Source: Rhizobium etli CFN 42 (GTDB taxonomy: Bacteria; Pseudomonadota; Alphaproteobacteria; Rhizobiales; Rhizobiaceae). From it: DNA of 64,000 nt. Position 1 is the first letter of the stretch; the number at the start of each line of letters is the position of its first letter. Below are positions 17,207-26,334 of the stretch, piece after piece. The DNA is taken from assembly GCF_000092045.1 (NCBI RefSeq), contig NC_007763.1, forward strand, positions 120,339-184,338. The letters are read 5' to 3'. The notes below the pieces were generated by a model. That model did no database searches. It was given only the letters and a program-made list of their open reading frames with translations, and was not told the DNA's origin. The translations under genes and the position numbers were made by a program.

Positions 17207-18691
17207 ATGCCCCTTCTTCACGTCGAAAACCTGACCCGCAGCTTCGGCTCGACGCGGGCGCTCGCTGGCGCCGATCTTTCGATCGAGCGTGGCGAGATCG
17301 TGTCGCTGATGGGCGCAAACGGTGCGGGCAAATCGACTCTGGTGAAGATCCTGTCCGGTGTGCTTTCGGCGGAAGCGGGCACAATCAATCTCGATGGCCG
17401 TCCCTTCGTGCCGCGCAGTCCGGCCGAAGCGGCAAAGGCCGGCGTCGTCACCGTGCATCAGTCAACCGATCTGGTCGGCGCAGCCGGCTTGACCGTTGCC
17501 GATGCGCTGCTTCTCAACCATTTTGCCGATCGCAGCACCCCTTTCTTCGTCTCACGCGCCGGCATCCGCCGCGCCGCCCAGGCGATCCTCGATGGCGCCG
17601 GGTTTACCCTCCCGCTCGACCGCGATTTCGGCGAGCTCGCCAGCGCCGACCGGCAATTGATCGCAATCGCTCGCGCGCTTGCCAACCGTGCCGATCTCCT
17701 CATTCTCGACGAGCCGACGGCCAGCCTTTCCGGAGAAGAAAGCCGCCGCCTCTTCGATATTCTGCTGAGGCTTCGAAAGCAGGGCCTGGCGATCCTCTAT
17801 ATCTCGCATCGCACCGCCGATCTCCAAGCGATCGCCGACCGCGCGCTCGTCATGCGCGGCGGCCGCGTCGTTGGCGCCTTCTCACGGCCGATCGATTTTG
17901 CGGGCGCCATCGAGACGATGATCGGCCGCAGGCTTGACGCGGCGAGGCCGGATGCCCGGCCGACAACGGGGCCGGCGATTTTCGAAATGCGCGATGCCAG
18001 CCTGCGGCCGACAGGCGCCACCTTTGACCTGTCTTTGCATGAAGGAGAGGTGGTGGCGGTGACAGGCGTGCTCGGCGCCGGCAAGAGTCGATTGCTTTCG
18101 GCGATCTTCGGCGTGACGACCCTTGGTGGTGGCGCGATGTTACTTGATGGCCTGCCATACCGGCCGAAAAGCCCGGCAGAAGCAATTGCATCGGGTGTCG
18201 CCATGGCGGCCGAAGACCGTCATCGCTCCTCGCTGGTGCCACCGGCGTGGCCCGGCCATTCGCTATCGGCAACGATCAGCCTGCCGCATTTGTCCAAATG
18301 GTATCCGCGCGGTTTCCTCATCGGCGGCCGCGAGCGGCGCGAGGCCGTGCAGGCAATCACCCGTCTCGGCATCAAGGCCGAAGGCCCCCTAGCCTCGGTC
18401 TGGTCGCTCTCCGGCGGCAACCAGCAGAAGTCGGTGATCGCCCGCTGGGAGGCGGAGCCAAGTCGGCTGCTGCTGCTCGATGAACCCTTTCAAGGCGTCG
18501 ATGTCGGTGCTCGCCGCGATATCATCGACGCCATCCGCACCCGCACCGACCGGGCGACGCTGATCGCGACCTCCGATCCGGAGGAGGCCTATGAGGTGGC
18601 CGACCGCATCCTGGTCATCGACCGCCATGTGGTGAAGCCGGCTGCAGGCGGGCTCACCGCTCCTTTCGCCATTCAGGGAATTTCCGCATGA
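17207..18691 (+). CDS. CUT2 sugar ABC transporter ATP-binding protein (RbsA type)
   Basis: This is a duplicated ATPase of about 494 residues. The first half has Walker A GANGAGKST and Walker B LLILDEPTASL, with a degenerate signature (ASADRQ). The second half has a divergent Walker A GVLGAGKSR, a full signature LSGGNQQK and Walker B LLLLDEPFQGVD, as usual for RbsA/XylG. ATG at 17207 gives the normal family N-terminus MPLLHVENL; ATG 17186 and GTG 17141 are alternatives without clear ribosome sites. The stop overlaps the permease start in ATGA. With the permease and the divergent binding protein it forms one importer. Confidence 0.9.
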   Translation: MPLLHVENLTRSFGSTRALAGADLSIERGEIVSLMGANGAGKSTLVKILSGVLSAEAGTINLDGRPFVPRSPAEAAKAGVVTVHQSTDLVGAAGLTVADALLLNHFADRSTPFFVSRAGIRRAAQAILDGAGFTLPLDRDFGELASADRQLIAIARALANRADLLILDEPTASLSGEESRRLFDILLRLRKQGLAILYISHRTADLQAIADRALVMRGGRVVGAFSRPIDFAGAIETMIGRRLDAARPDARPTTGPAIFEMRDASLRPTGATFDLSLHEGEVVAVTGVLGAGKSRLLSAIFGVTTLGGGAMLLDGLPYRPKSPAEAIASGVAMAAEDRHRSSLVPPAWPGHSLSATISLPHLSKWYPRGFLIGGRERREAVQAITRLGIKAEGPLASVWSLSGGNQQKSVIARWEAEPSRLLLLDEPFQGVDVGARRDIIDAIRTRTDRATLIATSDPEEAYEVADRILVIDRHVVKPAAGGLTAPFAIQGISA

Positions 18692-19746
18692 CGACGATCG
18701 ACGACGACGCTCTTTCAAAGGCTGGCGCTCGGCCAAAGGGGCCGCGGACCAATGGCGGCCAGCTAGCAGCTCTTGGCGCATTTCTGCGGGCCGGCGCAGT
18801 ATTTATCCTGCTTGCGCTGCTCGTCGTCGGCTTCACCATCGCCCAGCCTGCCTTCATCAATTTTGCCAATCTGATGAGCATCCTTCAGGCAGTCTCGGTC
18901 GTCGCCATTCTCGGCGCCGGCGTCACCGTCACGCTTGCCGTCGGCGGTTTTGACCTCTCGATCGGCGCGGTCGCCGCGTCGAGCGTGATGGCGGCAAGTT
19001 ATGCGATGATCGTCTGGGGCTTCGACGTCTATGCGACGGTGCCCCTCGTACTCGCCTTCGGCGCCGTGGTCGGCCTCGTCAACGCCTTGCTCATCGTGCG
19101 CCTCAAGGTGCCGGATCTCTTGGCGACGCTGGCAATGATGTTCCTGCTCTCCGGCCTGCAATTGATACCCACCGCCGGCCGGTCGATTTCATCAGGCCTC
19201 ACCTTGCCGGACGGCTCGAAAGCGACCGGTGCTTATGACCCCGCTTTCCTGTTGATCGGCCGCTACAGCATTCTCGGTACCCTGCCGGTTTCCGTATTGC
19301 TGATGGCGACCGTCGCCGTCGCGCTTTTCGTTCTCACCGAACGCACCCGCATCGGCCGGCTGCTGTTTGCGACCGGCGGCAACGAACTCGCCACCCGCCT
19401 CGCGGGGGCGTCAACGGTCAGACTGAAGACGCTCGCCTATGTCATTTCCGGCACGCTCGCCTCGCTCGGCGGGATCGTGATCGCCGCCCGCGTCGGCCGT
19501 GGCGACGTCTCCTCCGGCGGCTCGCTGCTGATGGATTCGGTCGCAGCCGCGCTGATCGGCTTTGCCGTTCTCAATCTACGCCGCCCGAATGTGCTCGGTA
19601 CCATCGCCGGCGCCGTCTTCGTCGGCGTGCTGCTGAACGGTCTCACCATGCTGAACGCTCCCTATTACACCCAGGATTTCGTCAAGGGCGCCGTGCTCGT
19701 CGGCGCTTTGGCGCTGACCTATGGCCTTGGCCGCAGCAATCCTTAA
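18688..19746 (+). CDS. CUT2 sugar ABC transporter permease (RbsC type)
   Basis: This 352-residue inner-membrane permease has about 8-10 hydrophobic segments after a charged 30-residue N-terminus. The RbsC hallmark GGFDLSIGAVAASSV is present, as is FATGGNELATRLAG, the cytoplasmic loop that docks on the ATPase. The start overlaps the ATPase stop by 4 nt (ATGA), implying coupled translation. An LLM monooxygenase follows 18 nt downstream in the same operon, tying this importer to an oxidative step. Confidence 0.9.
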   Translation: MTTIDDDALSKAGARPKGPRTNGGQLAALGAFLRAGAVFILLALLVVGFTIAQPAFINFANLMSILQAVSVVAILGAGVTVTLAVGGFDLSIGAVAASSVMAASYAMIVWGFDVYATVPLVLAFGAVVGLVNALLIVRLKVPDLLATLAMMFLLSGLQLIPTAGRSISSGLTLPDGSKATGAYDPAFLLIGRYSILGTLPVSVLLMATVAVALFVLTERTRIGRLLFATGGNELATRLAGASTVRLKTLAYVISGTLASLGGIVIAARVGRGDVSSGGSLLMDSVAAALIGFAVLNLRRPNVLGTIAGAVFVGVLLNGLTMLNAPYYTQDFVKGAVLVGALALTYGLGRSNP

Positions 19747-19764
19747 ATTCCAAGGAAGAAAGAC

Positions 19765-21162
19765 ATGACCCGCCAAATCAGGCTCAACGCCTTCGATATG
19801 AATTGCGTCGGACACCAATCGCCGGGGCTCTGGCGCCACCCGCGCGACAAGTCCTGGACCTACAAGGACCTCGACTACTGGGTGCATCTGGCAAAGACGC
19901 TGGAGCGCGGCAAGTTCGACGGGCTGTTCATCGCCGACGTGCTCGGCGTATACGACGTGCTGAACGGCAATGTCGATGCCGCGCTTCGCCATTCGGCGCA
20001 GGTGCCTGTCAACGACCCCCTGCAACTCATCCCGACCATGGCCTATGCGACCGAGCATCTCGGCTTCGGCCTGACGGCATCTCTCTCCTTCGAGTATCCC
20101 TATACCTTCGCCCGCCGCATCTCGACGCTTGATCACCTGACCAAAGGCCGCGTCGGCTGGAATATCGTCACCTCCTATCTCAACAGCGGCGCCCTCAATA
20201 TCGGCCAGCCGGCGCAGACCAGGCACGACGATCGCTACGACCTCGCCGAGGAATATCTCGAGGTCTGCTACAAGCTCTGGGAGGGCAGCTGGGAGGATGG
20301 CGCCGTCGTCCGCGACCGGGAAGCCGGCATCTTCACCCATCCGGACAAGGTCCATCCGATCCGCCATTCCGGCAAACACTTCACCGTGCCCGGTATTCAC
20401 CTCAGCGAACCCTCGCCGCAGCGCACGCCGGTGCTCTACCAGGCAGGCGCTTCCAGCCGCGGCAAGGACTTCGCCGGTGCGCATGCTGAATGCATCTTCG
20501 TGGCCTCGCCGTCGAAACCCGTGCTGAAACGTTATGTCGCCAATGTGCGCGAGGCGGCCGAGCGCGTTGGTCGCAACCCGCGCGAAATCCTCGCCTTCAA
20601 CCTGCAGACGGTCATTCTCGGCGAGACGGATGCTGAGGCGCAGCGCAAATTCAATGAATACCGGAAATACGCCTCCTTCGAGGGCGCGCTGACGCTGATC
20701 TCCGGCTGGACCGGCATCGATTTCGGTCAATTCAGACCGGACGAAGTGCTGCGCCACCGTCATACCAATGCGGTGCAATCAGCCGTCGAAACCTTCACGA
20801 CCATCGATCCGACCAAGGAATGGACGGTGCGCGAAATGGCCGACTGGGTTGGCGTCGGCGGGTTCGGCCCGGTTTTCGTCGGCTCGCCGCGGACCGTTGC
20901 CGACCTCATGCAGGAATGGATCGAGGACACCGATGTCGACGGCTTCAACCTGGCCTATGCCGTGACGCCCGAGAGTTTCGAGGATGCCGTCGACCTGCTG
21001 GTGCCGGAACTTCAGAACCGCGGCGTCTACAAGACAGAATATGCAAATGGAACGCTGCGGGAAAAACTTGGCGGATCCGGCCCACGGCTCGTCGCTCCGC
21101 ATCCGGGCGCCGCTTACCGCAATCTTTTCGGCGAGCCCGGAGGCATCGCTGCCAACGGCTGA
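19765..21162 (+). CDS. LLM-class FMN-dependent monooxygenase (NtaA/SnaA/DszA family)
   Basis: This 465-residue flavin monooxygenase is a paralogue of the enzyme at 11693-13030. It shows FDGLFIADVLGVYD, a TLDHLTKGRVGWNIVTSYLNS block, PVLYQAGASSRGKDFA and the C-terminal DGFNLAYAVTPESF. AAGGAAGAAAG precedes the ATG. It is the third gene of the CUT2 operon, so its substrate is probably what that importer brings in. No flavin reductase gene lies nearby, so FMNH2 must come from elsewhere in the genome. DszA-like C-S cleavage is plausible; C-N cleavage cannot be excluded. Confidence 0.88.
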   Translation: MTRQIRLNAFDMNCVGHQSPGLWRHPRDKSWTYKDLDYWVHLAKTLERGKFDGLFIADVLGVYDVLNGNVDAALRHSAQVPVNDPLQLIPTMAYATEHLGFGLTASLSFEYPYTFARRISTLDHLTKGRVGWNIVTSYLNSGALNIGQPAQTRHDDRYDLAEEYLEVCYKLWEGSWEDGAVVRDREAGIFTHPDKVHPIRHSGKHFTVPGIHLSEPSPQRTPVLYQAGASSRGKDFAGAHAECIFVASPSKPVLKRYVANVREAAERVGRNPREILAFNLQTVILGETDAEAQRKFNEYRKYASFEGALTLISGWTGIDFGQFRPDEVLRHRHTNAVQSAVETFTTIDPTKEWTVREMADWVGVGGFGPVFVGSPRTVADLMQEWIEDTDVDGFNLAYAVTPESFEDAVDLLVPELQNRGVYKTEYANGTLREKLGGSGPRLVAPHPGAAYRNLFGEPGGIAANG

Positions 21163-21215
21163 GCGAATAATGGCTGGGTGACAAAAAATGTCTCGCAGAG
21201 CCCGGCCATTTCGAA

Positions 21216-21227
21216 TTTAAACTCTAT
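21216..21227 (-). promoter_or_regulatory. Shared 12-bp motif, copy 3
   Basis: TTTAAACTCTAT lies about 60 bp before the peptide-type binding-protein gene at 21286. It shares the 10-mer TAAACTCTAT with copy 2 at 17049-17060. Its similar distance to the start, as for copy 1, suggests a promoter-linked element. Confidence 0.4.
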
Positions 21228-21285
21228 GAGGTTTGCAATTTCGCTCCAAAATGGGAGCTCGATTTTTGATCGATCAGGAGGGGTC

Positions 21286-22896
21286 ATGACCGAACCATCT
21301 ATCTCGCGGCGCACGCTGATGAAGGGCACCGCCCTGCTCCTCGCTTCGACGGCGCTCGCCCGCCACGCATCGGCGCAGGCCGCGCCCGCCGGTGGCCGGC
21401 TGATCGTTGCGGCCGATTCCGAGCCGAAGAACCTCAATCCCGCGATCGTCGCATCGAACGGCGTTTTTTTCATCGCCAGCAAGGTGATCGAACCGCTCGC
21501 CGAAGCCGCGTTCGACGGCAAGGACGGGCTTGCGCCGAGGCTTGCCACCTCCTGGAAGGGCTCGGCCGATGGCCTCTCCGTCACCTTCAAGCTGCGCGAC
21601 GGCGTCACCTGGCACGACGGCAAGCCCTTCACCTCGGCCGATGTCGCCTTTTCCGCCCTCAACATATGGAAGCCGCTGCAGAATCTCGGCCGTCTGGTCT
21701 TTGCCAATCTCGAAGCCGTCGATACCCCTGACGACTACACTGCCATCTTCCGCTTCTCCAAGCCGACACCATTCCAGCTGATCCGCAATGCCCTGCCCGT
21801 TGTGACAAGTGTGGTCGCCAAGCATATATTCGACGGCAGCGATATCGCCGCCAATCCTGCCAACAACACGCTCGTCGGCACCGGCCCATTCAAGTTTGCC
21901 GAACACAAGCCCGGCGAATACTACCGGCTGGCGCGCAATGAGGATTATTGGGACAAGGGCCAGCCGAAACTCGACGAGATCGTTTTCCGCGTGCTGCCTG
22001 ACCGAGGCTCGGCGGGTGCGGCGCTCGAGGCCGATGAAATCCAGCTTGCCGCCTTCTCGGCGGTGCCGCTTGCCGATCTCGACCGCATCTCCAAGGTCGA
22101 TGGCATCAAGGTGTTTTCGAAGGGTTACGAAGCGTTGACCTATCAGCTCGTCGTCGAGATCAATCACCGCCGCAAGGAGCTCACCGACCTCAGAGTCCGC
22201 CAAGCGATCGCGCATGCCATCGACAAGAAATTCGTGGTCGACACGATTTTCCTCGGTTATGCCGCCGCCTCCACAGGCCCGGTGCCGAAGAATGCGCCGG
22301 AGTTCTATACTTCAGATGTCGCAAGCTATGATTTCAACCTGGCGGCCGCCAATGATATTCTCGATAAGGCCGGTTACCCCAAAGGATCGGACGGCACCCG
22401 CTTCAAGCTGAAGCTTCGTCCGGCCCCGTATTTCAATGAGACCCGACAGTTCGGCGACTATCTTCGCCAGGCGCTCGCCGGGATCGGCATTGATGCCGAG
22501 ATCGTCAATGCCGATGCGGCTGCGCATCAGAAAGCGGTTTATACCGACCACGATTTCGACCTCGCCGTCGGCCCGCCGGTCTTCCGTGGCGATCCGGCGA
22601 TCTCCACCACCATTCTCGTTCAATCCGGCACGCCCGCTGGTGTGCCCTTTTCCAATCAGGGTGGCTATGTCAATCCGGAGCTCGACAAGATCATCCTGCA
22701 GGCCTCTGAGACCGTGGACACGGCGGCTCGCACCGATCTCTACCGCAAGTTCCAACAGCTCGTCGTCGCCGATCTGCCGCTGATCAATGTCGCGGAATGG
22801 GGATTTATCACCGTTGCGCGCGACACCGTGCTCAACGTCTCGAACAATCCGCGCTGGGCAGTCTCGAACTGGGGCGATACAGCGCTGCAATCATGA
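21286..22896 (+). CDS. Peptide/nickel-type ABC substrate-binding protein
   Basis: This 536-residue binding protein belongs to the DppA/OppA family (extracellular solute-binding family 5). It has a probable Tat signal, SRRTLMKG followed by a hydrophobic stretch and cleavage near HASA. Family blocks include AADSEPKNLNPA, LRDGVTWHDGKPFTSADV, GTGPFKF and RVRQAIAHAIDKKFV. The start at 21286 is set by CAGGAGGGG just upstream. It heads an operon with two permeases, two ATPases and an aminotransferase. Ligands of this family include peptides, opines and amino-acid-like compounds. Confidence 0.9.
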   Translation: MTEPSISRRTLMKGTALLLASTALARHASAQAAPAGGRLIVAADSEPKNLNPAIVASNGVFFIASKVIEPLAEAAFDGKDGLAPRLATSWKGSADGLSVTFKLRDGVTWHDGKPFTSADVAFSALNIWKPLQNLGRLVFANLEAVDTPDDYTAIFRFSKPTPFQLIRNALPVVTSVVAKHIFDGSDIAANPANNTLVGTGPFKFAEHKPGEYYRLARNEDYWDKGQPKLDEIVFRVLPDRGSAGAALEADEIQLAAFSAVPLADLDRISKVDGIKVFSKGYEALTYQLVVEINHRRKELTDLRVRQAIAHAIDKKFVVDTIFLGYAAASTGPVPKNAPEFYTSDVASYDFNLAAANDILDKAGYPKGSDGTRFKLKLRPAPYFNETRQFGDYLRQALAGIGIDAEIVNADAAAHQKAVYTDHDFDLAVGPPVFRGDPAISTTILVQSGTPAGVPFSNQGGYVNPELDKIILQASETVDTAARTDLYRKFQQLVVADLPLINVAEWGFITVARDTVLNVSNNPRWAVSNWGDTALQS

Positions 22897-22936
22897 TAGT
22901 ATCGGCGGCAATTCTCTTCCAGAGGCCCTGTCCGGC

Positions 22937-23926
22937 GTGAAACGAGCCATCACCCTCCTGAGGCGCAGGGCGATCAGCAGCATTCCGGTGCTGCTGATCG
23001 TGGTGATCTTCACCTTTTTCATGCTCGAATCGGCCTCGGGCGATGCCGTCGACGCTTATCTCGGCTCGATCGGCGGCGGCGATGCGGTGCTCAGGCAGTC
23101 GCTGCGGGAGAGCTACGGCCTCGACCGGTCCATGCTCGCCCGCCTCTGGCTCTATCTCTCATCGCTGGCGCGCCTCGACCTCGGCTGGTCGGTCGCGTTC
23201 GGCCGGCCGGTCGGCGAACTCATTGCCGAGCGCCTGCCCAATACGCTGCTGTTGATGGGCAGTGCGACGGCGCTTTCCTTCGGCCTCGGCTCTGCGCTCG
23301 GCATCCTCGCGGGCGCGCGGCCGGGGTCCTTGCGCGACCGGCTCCTGTCGATCGGATCGCTGATCGTCTATGCCGTTCCGAGCTTCTGGCTCGGCCTCGT
23401 CCTCACCATTGTCTTTTCGGTCAAGCTGCGCTGGCTTCCGATCGCCGGCATCGAGACGATCGCTTCGGGCAAGACAGGGTTTTCCCGCGCCCTCGACATA
23501 TCAGATCATCTGGTTCTGCCGGTTGGCGCACTCGCTTTGATCTATCTTGCCTTGTTCCTGCGAGTGATGCGGGCTGGCATGGCCGAGGCTTGGAAATTGG
23601 ATTTCGTCCTCTTCGCCCGCGCCAAAGGTCTGTCGCGCAGTCGCATCGTGCTGCGCCATGTCGCGCGCAATGCGCTGCTGCCGCTTGTCACCATGCTCGG
23701 ACTGCAATCGGCGGCCATGCTCGGCGGCAGCGTCGTGATCGAGAGCGTCTTTGCGATTCCGGGCTTCGGGCGCTTAGCGCAGGAAGCGGTCAACGGCCGT
23801 GACGCGCCGCTGCTGATGGGTATTATCGTCACCAGCGCCGTTCTCGTCATTTCGGTCAATTTCCTCGTCGATCTCGTCTATGCCGCGCTCGATCCGCGCA
23901 TCGGCGCTTCGGAGGGCAGCGCATGA
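22937..23926 (+). CDS. Peptide-type ABC transporter permease (DppB type)
   Basis: This permease has about six transmembrane helices, the first near residues 12-34. The family's N-terminal block survives as RQSLRESYGLDRSMLARLW, and the coupling loop as FARAKGLSRSRIVLRHVARNALLP. The start is a GTG at 22937, giving VKRAITLLRRRA; the frame runs back to 22787 inside the binding-protein gene, which is unlikely to be translated. The stop overlaps the next permease start (ATGA). It forms the membrane channel with the DppC-type subunit. Confidence 0.88.
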   Translation: MKRAITLLRRRAISSIPVLLIVVIFTFFMLESASGDAVDAYLGSIGGGDAVLRQSLRESYGLDRSMLARLWLYLSSLARLDLGWSVAFGRPVGELIAERLPNTLLLMGSATALSFGLGSALGILAGARPGSLRDRLLSIGSLIVYAVPSFWLGLVLTIVFSVKLRWLPIAGIETIASGKTGFSRALDISDHLVLPVGALALIYLALFLRVMRAGMAEAWKLDFVLFARAKGLSRSRIVLRHVARNALLPLVTMLGLQSAAMLGGSVVIESVFAIPGFGRLAQEAVNGRDAPLLMGIIVTSAVLVISVNFLVDLVYAALDPRIGASEGSA

Positions 23927-24756
23927 TCCGTCTCCGGCGGCTGCTCGGCTCGCGCGAAGGCGTGACCGGCCTTGCAATCCTCGTCATCCTGCTTTTAGCC
24001 GGGCTCTCCGCGCCTATTATTTCGCCGGGCGATCCGTTGAGGATTGCTGGGCGGGCGCTGCTTCCGCCGTTGACCGATCCGGCCTTTCCGCTCGGCACCG
24101 ACCGTCTTGGACGCGACGTGCTCGCCGGCTTGCTTTACGGCGCGCGTACCTCCCTTGTCGTCGGCGTCACGGCGGCAGTATCAGCCATGGTGCTCGGCAT
24201 CTGCGTCGGCATGACCGCCGGTTTTGTCGGCGGGATCGTCGATGAGGCGCTGATGCGCGTTGTCGACGCCTTCCAGATCGTGCCAGGCTTCCTGCTTGCG
24301 CTTGCCTTCGTCAGCACGGTCGGCGTTTCGACGGCGGTCGTCGTGCTTGCCATCGCGCTTGGCACCTGGGCAGATCCGGCGCGGTTGACGAGGGCGCAGG
24401 TGCTGGCGATCCGCGAGCGGGATTACGTCGCCTCGGCAAGGGTGATCGGTATGCATCCTGTTGAAATCGCCCTTCGGGAAATCCTGCCGAACGCGCTGCC
24501 GCCGGTGCTGGCGCTTTCCGCCACCATCGTCGCCGGCGCGATTTTGACCGAGGCGGCGCTTTCCTTTCTCGGCCTCGGCAATCCCAACATCGCTACCTGG
24601 GGTTCGATGATCGCCGAGGGCCGCAGCGTGCTGCGCTCGGCCGCCTATCTCTCGGTCATACCGGGTGCCGCACTTGCGGTGGCCGTCCTCGGCGTCCATC
24701 TCTTCGGCGAAGGTCTTGGCAAGGCGCTTGGCGACGGCGGCGGGAGGGCGGCATGA
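23923..24756 (+). CDS. Peptide-type ABC transporter permease (DppC type)
   Basis: This 277-residue inner-membrane permease has the DppC block FPLGTDRLGRDVLAGLLYGARTS (shown here only as its type marker, beginning about residue 46) and the coupling loop DYVASARVIGMHPVEIALREILPN. Five to six hydrophobic segments are visible, with the first at about residues 16-32. Its start and stop both overlap the neighbouring genes by 4 nt, so the whole import complex is likely made from one coupled message. Confidence 0.9.
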   Translation: MIRLRRLLGSREGVTGLAILVILLLAGLSAPIISPGDPLRIAGRALLPPLTDPAFPLGTDRLGRDVLAGLLYGARTSLVVGVTAAVSAMVLGICVGMTAGFVGGIVDEALMRVVDAFQIVPGFLLALAFVSTVGVSTAVVVLAIALGTWADPARLTRAQVLAIRERDYVASARVIGMHPVEIALREILPNALPPVLALSATIVAGAILTEAALSFLGLGNPNIATWGSMIAEGRSVLRSAAYLSVIPGAALAVAVLGVHLFGEGLGKALGDGGGRAA

Positions 24757-25547
24757 GCGCGACTTTCTGCAGCCTGCGGCAGCTTTCGATCACCTATGGG
24801 CACGGCCGGAGCAATGCGGCGGCGCTCGAGCACATCAATCTCGATATTGCCACCGGCGAAAGGCTGGCGATCATCGGCGAAAGCGGCTCCGGCAAGAGCA
24901 CGCTCGCCCGTGCGCTCGCCGGTCTGCTGCCGAACGGAGCGACGGTCGCAGGCGAAATTGTCTGGCCCGCTCTCGGCCATCGGCCTCGTCCGGGCCGCGA
25001 TTTCGGCTTCGTCTTCCAGGATCCGGGCGCCAGCCTCAATCCCGTCCTGACGATCGGCGAGCAGATTGCCGAGGGTGCCAGGCACCATCTCGGGCTCAGC
25101 TGGAAACAGGCCTCCAGCAAAGCCGAGGAATTGCTCGACCGGGTGGGCATACCGCAGCCGGGTAAGGCGATGCGGGCCTATCCGCACCAGCTTTCCGGTG
25201 GCCAGCGACAGCGCGTGGCGATTGCAGCGGCAATCGCGGCAAAGCCCGCGCTGCTGATCGCCGACGAGGTGACGAGCGCGCTCGATGTGGTGGTCCAAGC
25301 TCAGATCGTCCGGCTGCTCGACGAGTTGGTGCGCGAGGACGGCATGACACTGCTTTTCATCACCCACGACATCGCGCTCGCCTCCGGCTTCGTCGACCGG
25401 ATCGCCGTCTTCCACGATGCGAAGCTGGTCGAGGAGGGGCCGGTGCGTTCAGTGCTTTCGGCGCCCCAAAGCCGCCATACCGCCGCCCTTATCGCCAGCC
25501 ACCGCGACCTTGCGACGCGACCGCTGATCGCGGAGGCTTCGTCATGA
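24753..25547 (+). CDS. Peptide-type ABC transporter ATP-binding protein (DppD type)
   Basis: This 264-residue ATPase has Walker [10 protein letters not shown], the Q-loop [11 protein letters not shown], signature [12 protein letters not shown], Walker [13 protein letters not shown] and the H-loop FITHDIAL. It is shorter than classical DppD (about 330 residues) and ends soon after the H-loop, so most of the C-terminal oligopeptide-transporter extension is missing. It overlaps both neighbours by 4 nt and should heterodimerise with the next gene's product. Confidence 0.9.
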   Translation: MSATFCSLRQLSITYGHGRSNAAALEHINLDIATGERLAIIGESGSGKSTLARALAGLLPNGATVAGEIVWPALGHRPRPGRDFGFVFQDPGASLNPVLTIGEQIAEGARHHLGLSWKQASSKAEELLDRVGIPQPGKAMRAYPHQLSGGQRQRVAIAAAIAAKPALLIADEVTSALDVVVQAQIVRLLDELVREDGMTLLFITHDIALASGFVDRIAVFHDAKLVEEGPVRSVLSAPQSRHTAALIASHRDLATRPLIAEASS

Positions 25548-26323
25548 ATTCTCTGCTTTCCATCGAAAACATCTCGAAAGGCTTTTCGTCGGCCGGCCGC
25601 CGGATTAGCGCCCTCGACAATGTTTCGCTGACGATCGCGGCCGGAGAAACGCTCGGTCTCGTCGGCGCCTCCGGCAGCGGAAAATCCACGCTGTCGCGCA
25701 TCTTGCTCCGGCTTCTCTCCTCTGACGCCGGCTCCATCCGCTTTGACGGCGAGGATTGGCTGAGGCTGAAGGGGGCTGCCCTGCGCGCTAAACGCGCGCG
25801 CATGCAGATGGTGTTCCAGGATCCGCTCGCCGCTTTCAACCCGTTGGCGAGTGTCGGTTCGGTGCTCGATGATCCCTTGCGCATACACGGCGTCGTTGCG
25901 AAAGACCGGCGTGCCGACGAGATCGTGACGCTCCTCGAACGGGTCGGCCTCACCGCCGATCATGCCGCCCGGCCGGTCCGCGCACTCTCCGGCGGTCAGC
26001 GCCAGCGTGTAGCAATCGCCCGGGCGATCGCTACACGCCCGTCGCTGCTGGTGCTCGACGAGGCCGTCACAGCGCTCGACGTCACCGTGCGCGGCCGGAT
26101 TCTTGAGCTTCTGGTCGATCTGCAGAAGCGAGAGGGCATTGCCTGTCTGTTCATTTCGCACGATCTTGCCGTGGTCCATGCCGTCTCGCACCGCATCGCC
26201 GTCATGGATGCGGGGCGGATCGTCGAGAGCGGTCCGGCCGCGGCTGTCGTTGCCGCGCCGCGATCGGAGGCCGCCCGCGCGCTTGTTGCAGCCGTCCCTC
26301 GTCTTGTGACCGAGCCGTCCTGA
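25544..26323 (+). CDS. Peptide-type ABC transporter ATP-binding protein (DppF type)
   Basis: This 259-residue ATPase has Walker A GASGSGKST, the Q-loop VFQDPLAAFNPLASV, signature [16 protein letters not shown], Walker B LLVLDEAVTALD (Ala in place of the usual Pro after Glu) and the H-loop FISHDLAV. As with its partner, the C-terminal extension is short. It overlaps the DppD-type stop by 4 nt (ATGA) and is followed 11 nt later by the aminotransferase. Confidence 0.9.
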   Translation: MNSLLSIENISKGFSSAGRRISALDNVSLTIAAGETLGLVGASGSGKSTLSRILLRLLSSDAGSIRFDGEDWLRLKGAALRAKRARMQMVFQDPLAAFNPLASVGSVLDDPLRIHGVVAKDRRADEIVTLLERVGLTADHAARPVRALSGGQRQRVAIARAIATRPSLLVLDEAVTALDVTVRGRILELLVDLQKREGIACLFISHDLAVVHAVSHRIAVMDAGRIVESGPAAAVVAAPRSEAARALVAAVPRLVTEPS

Positions 26324-26334
26324 AGGAGGTGCCC

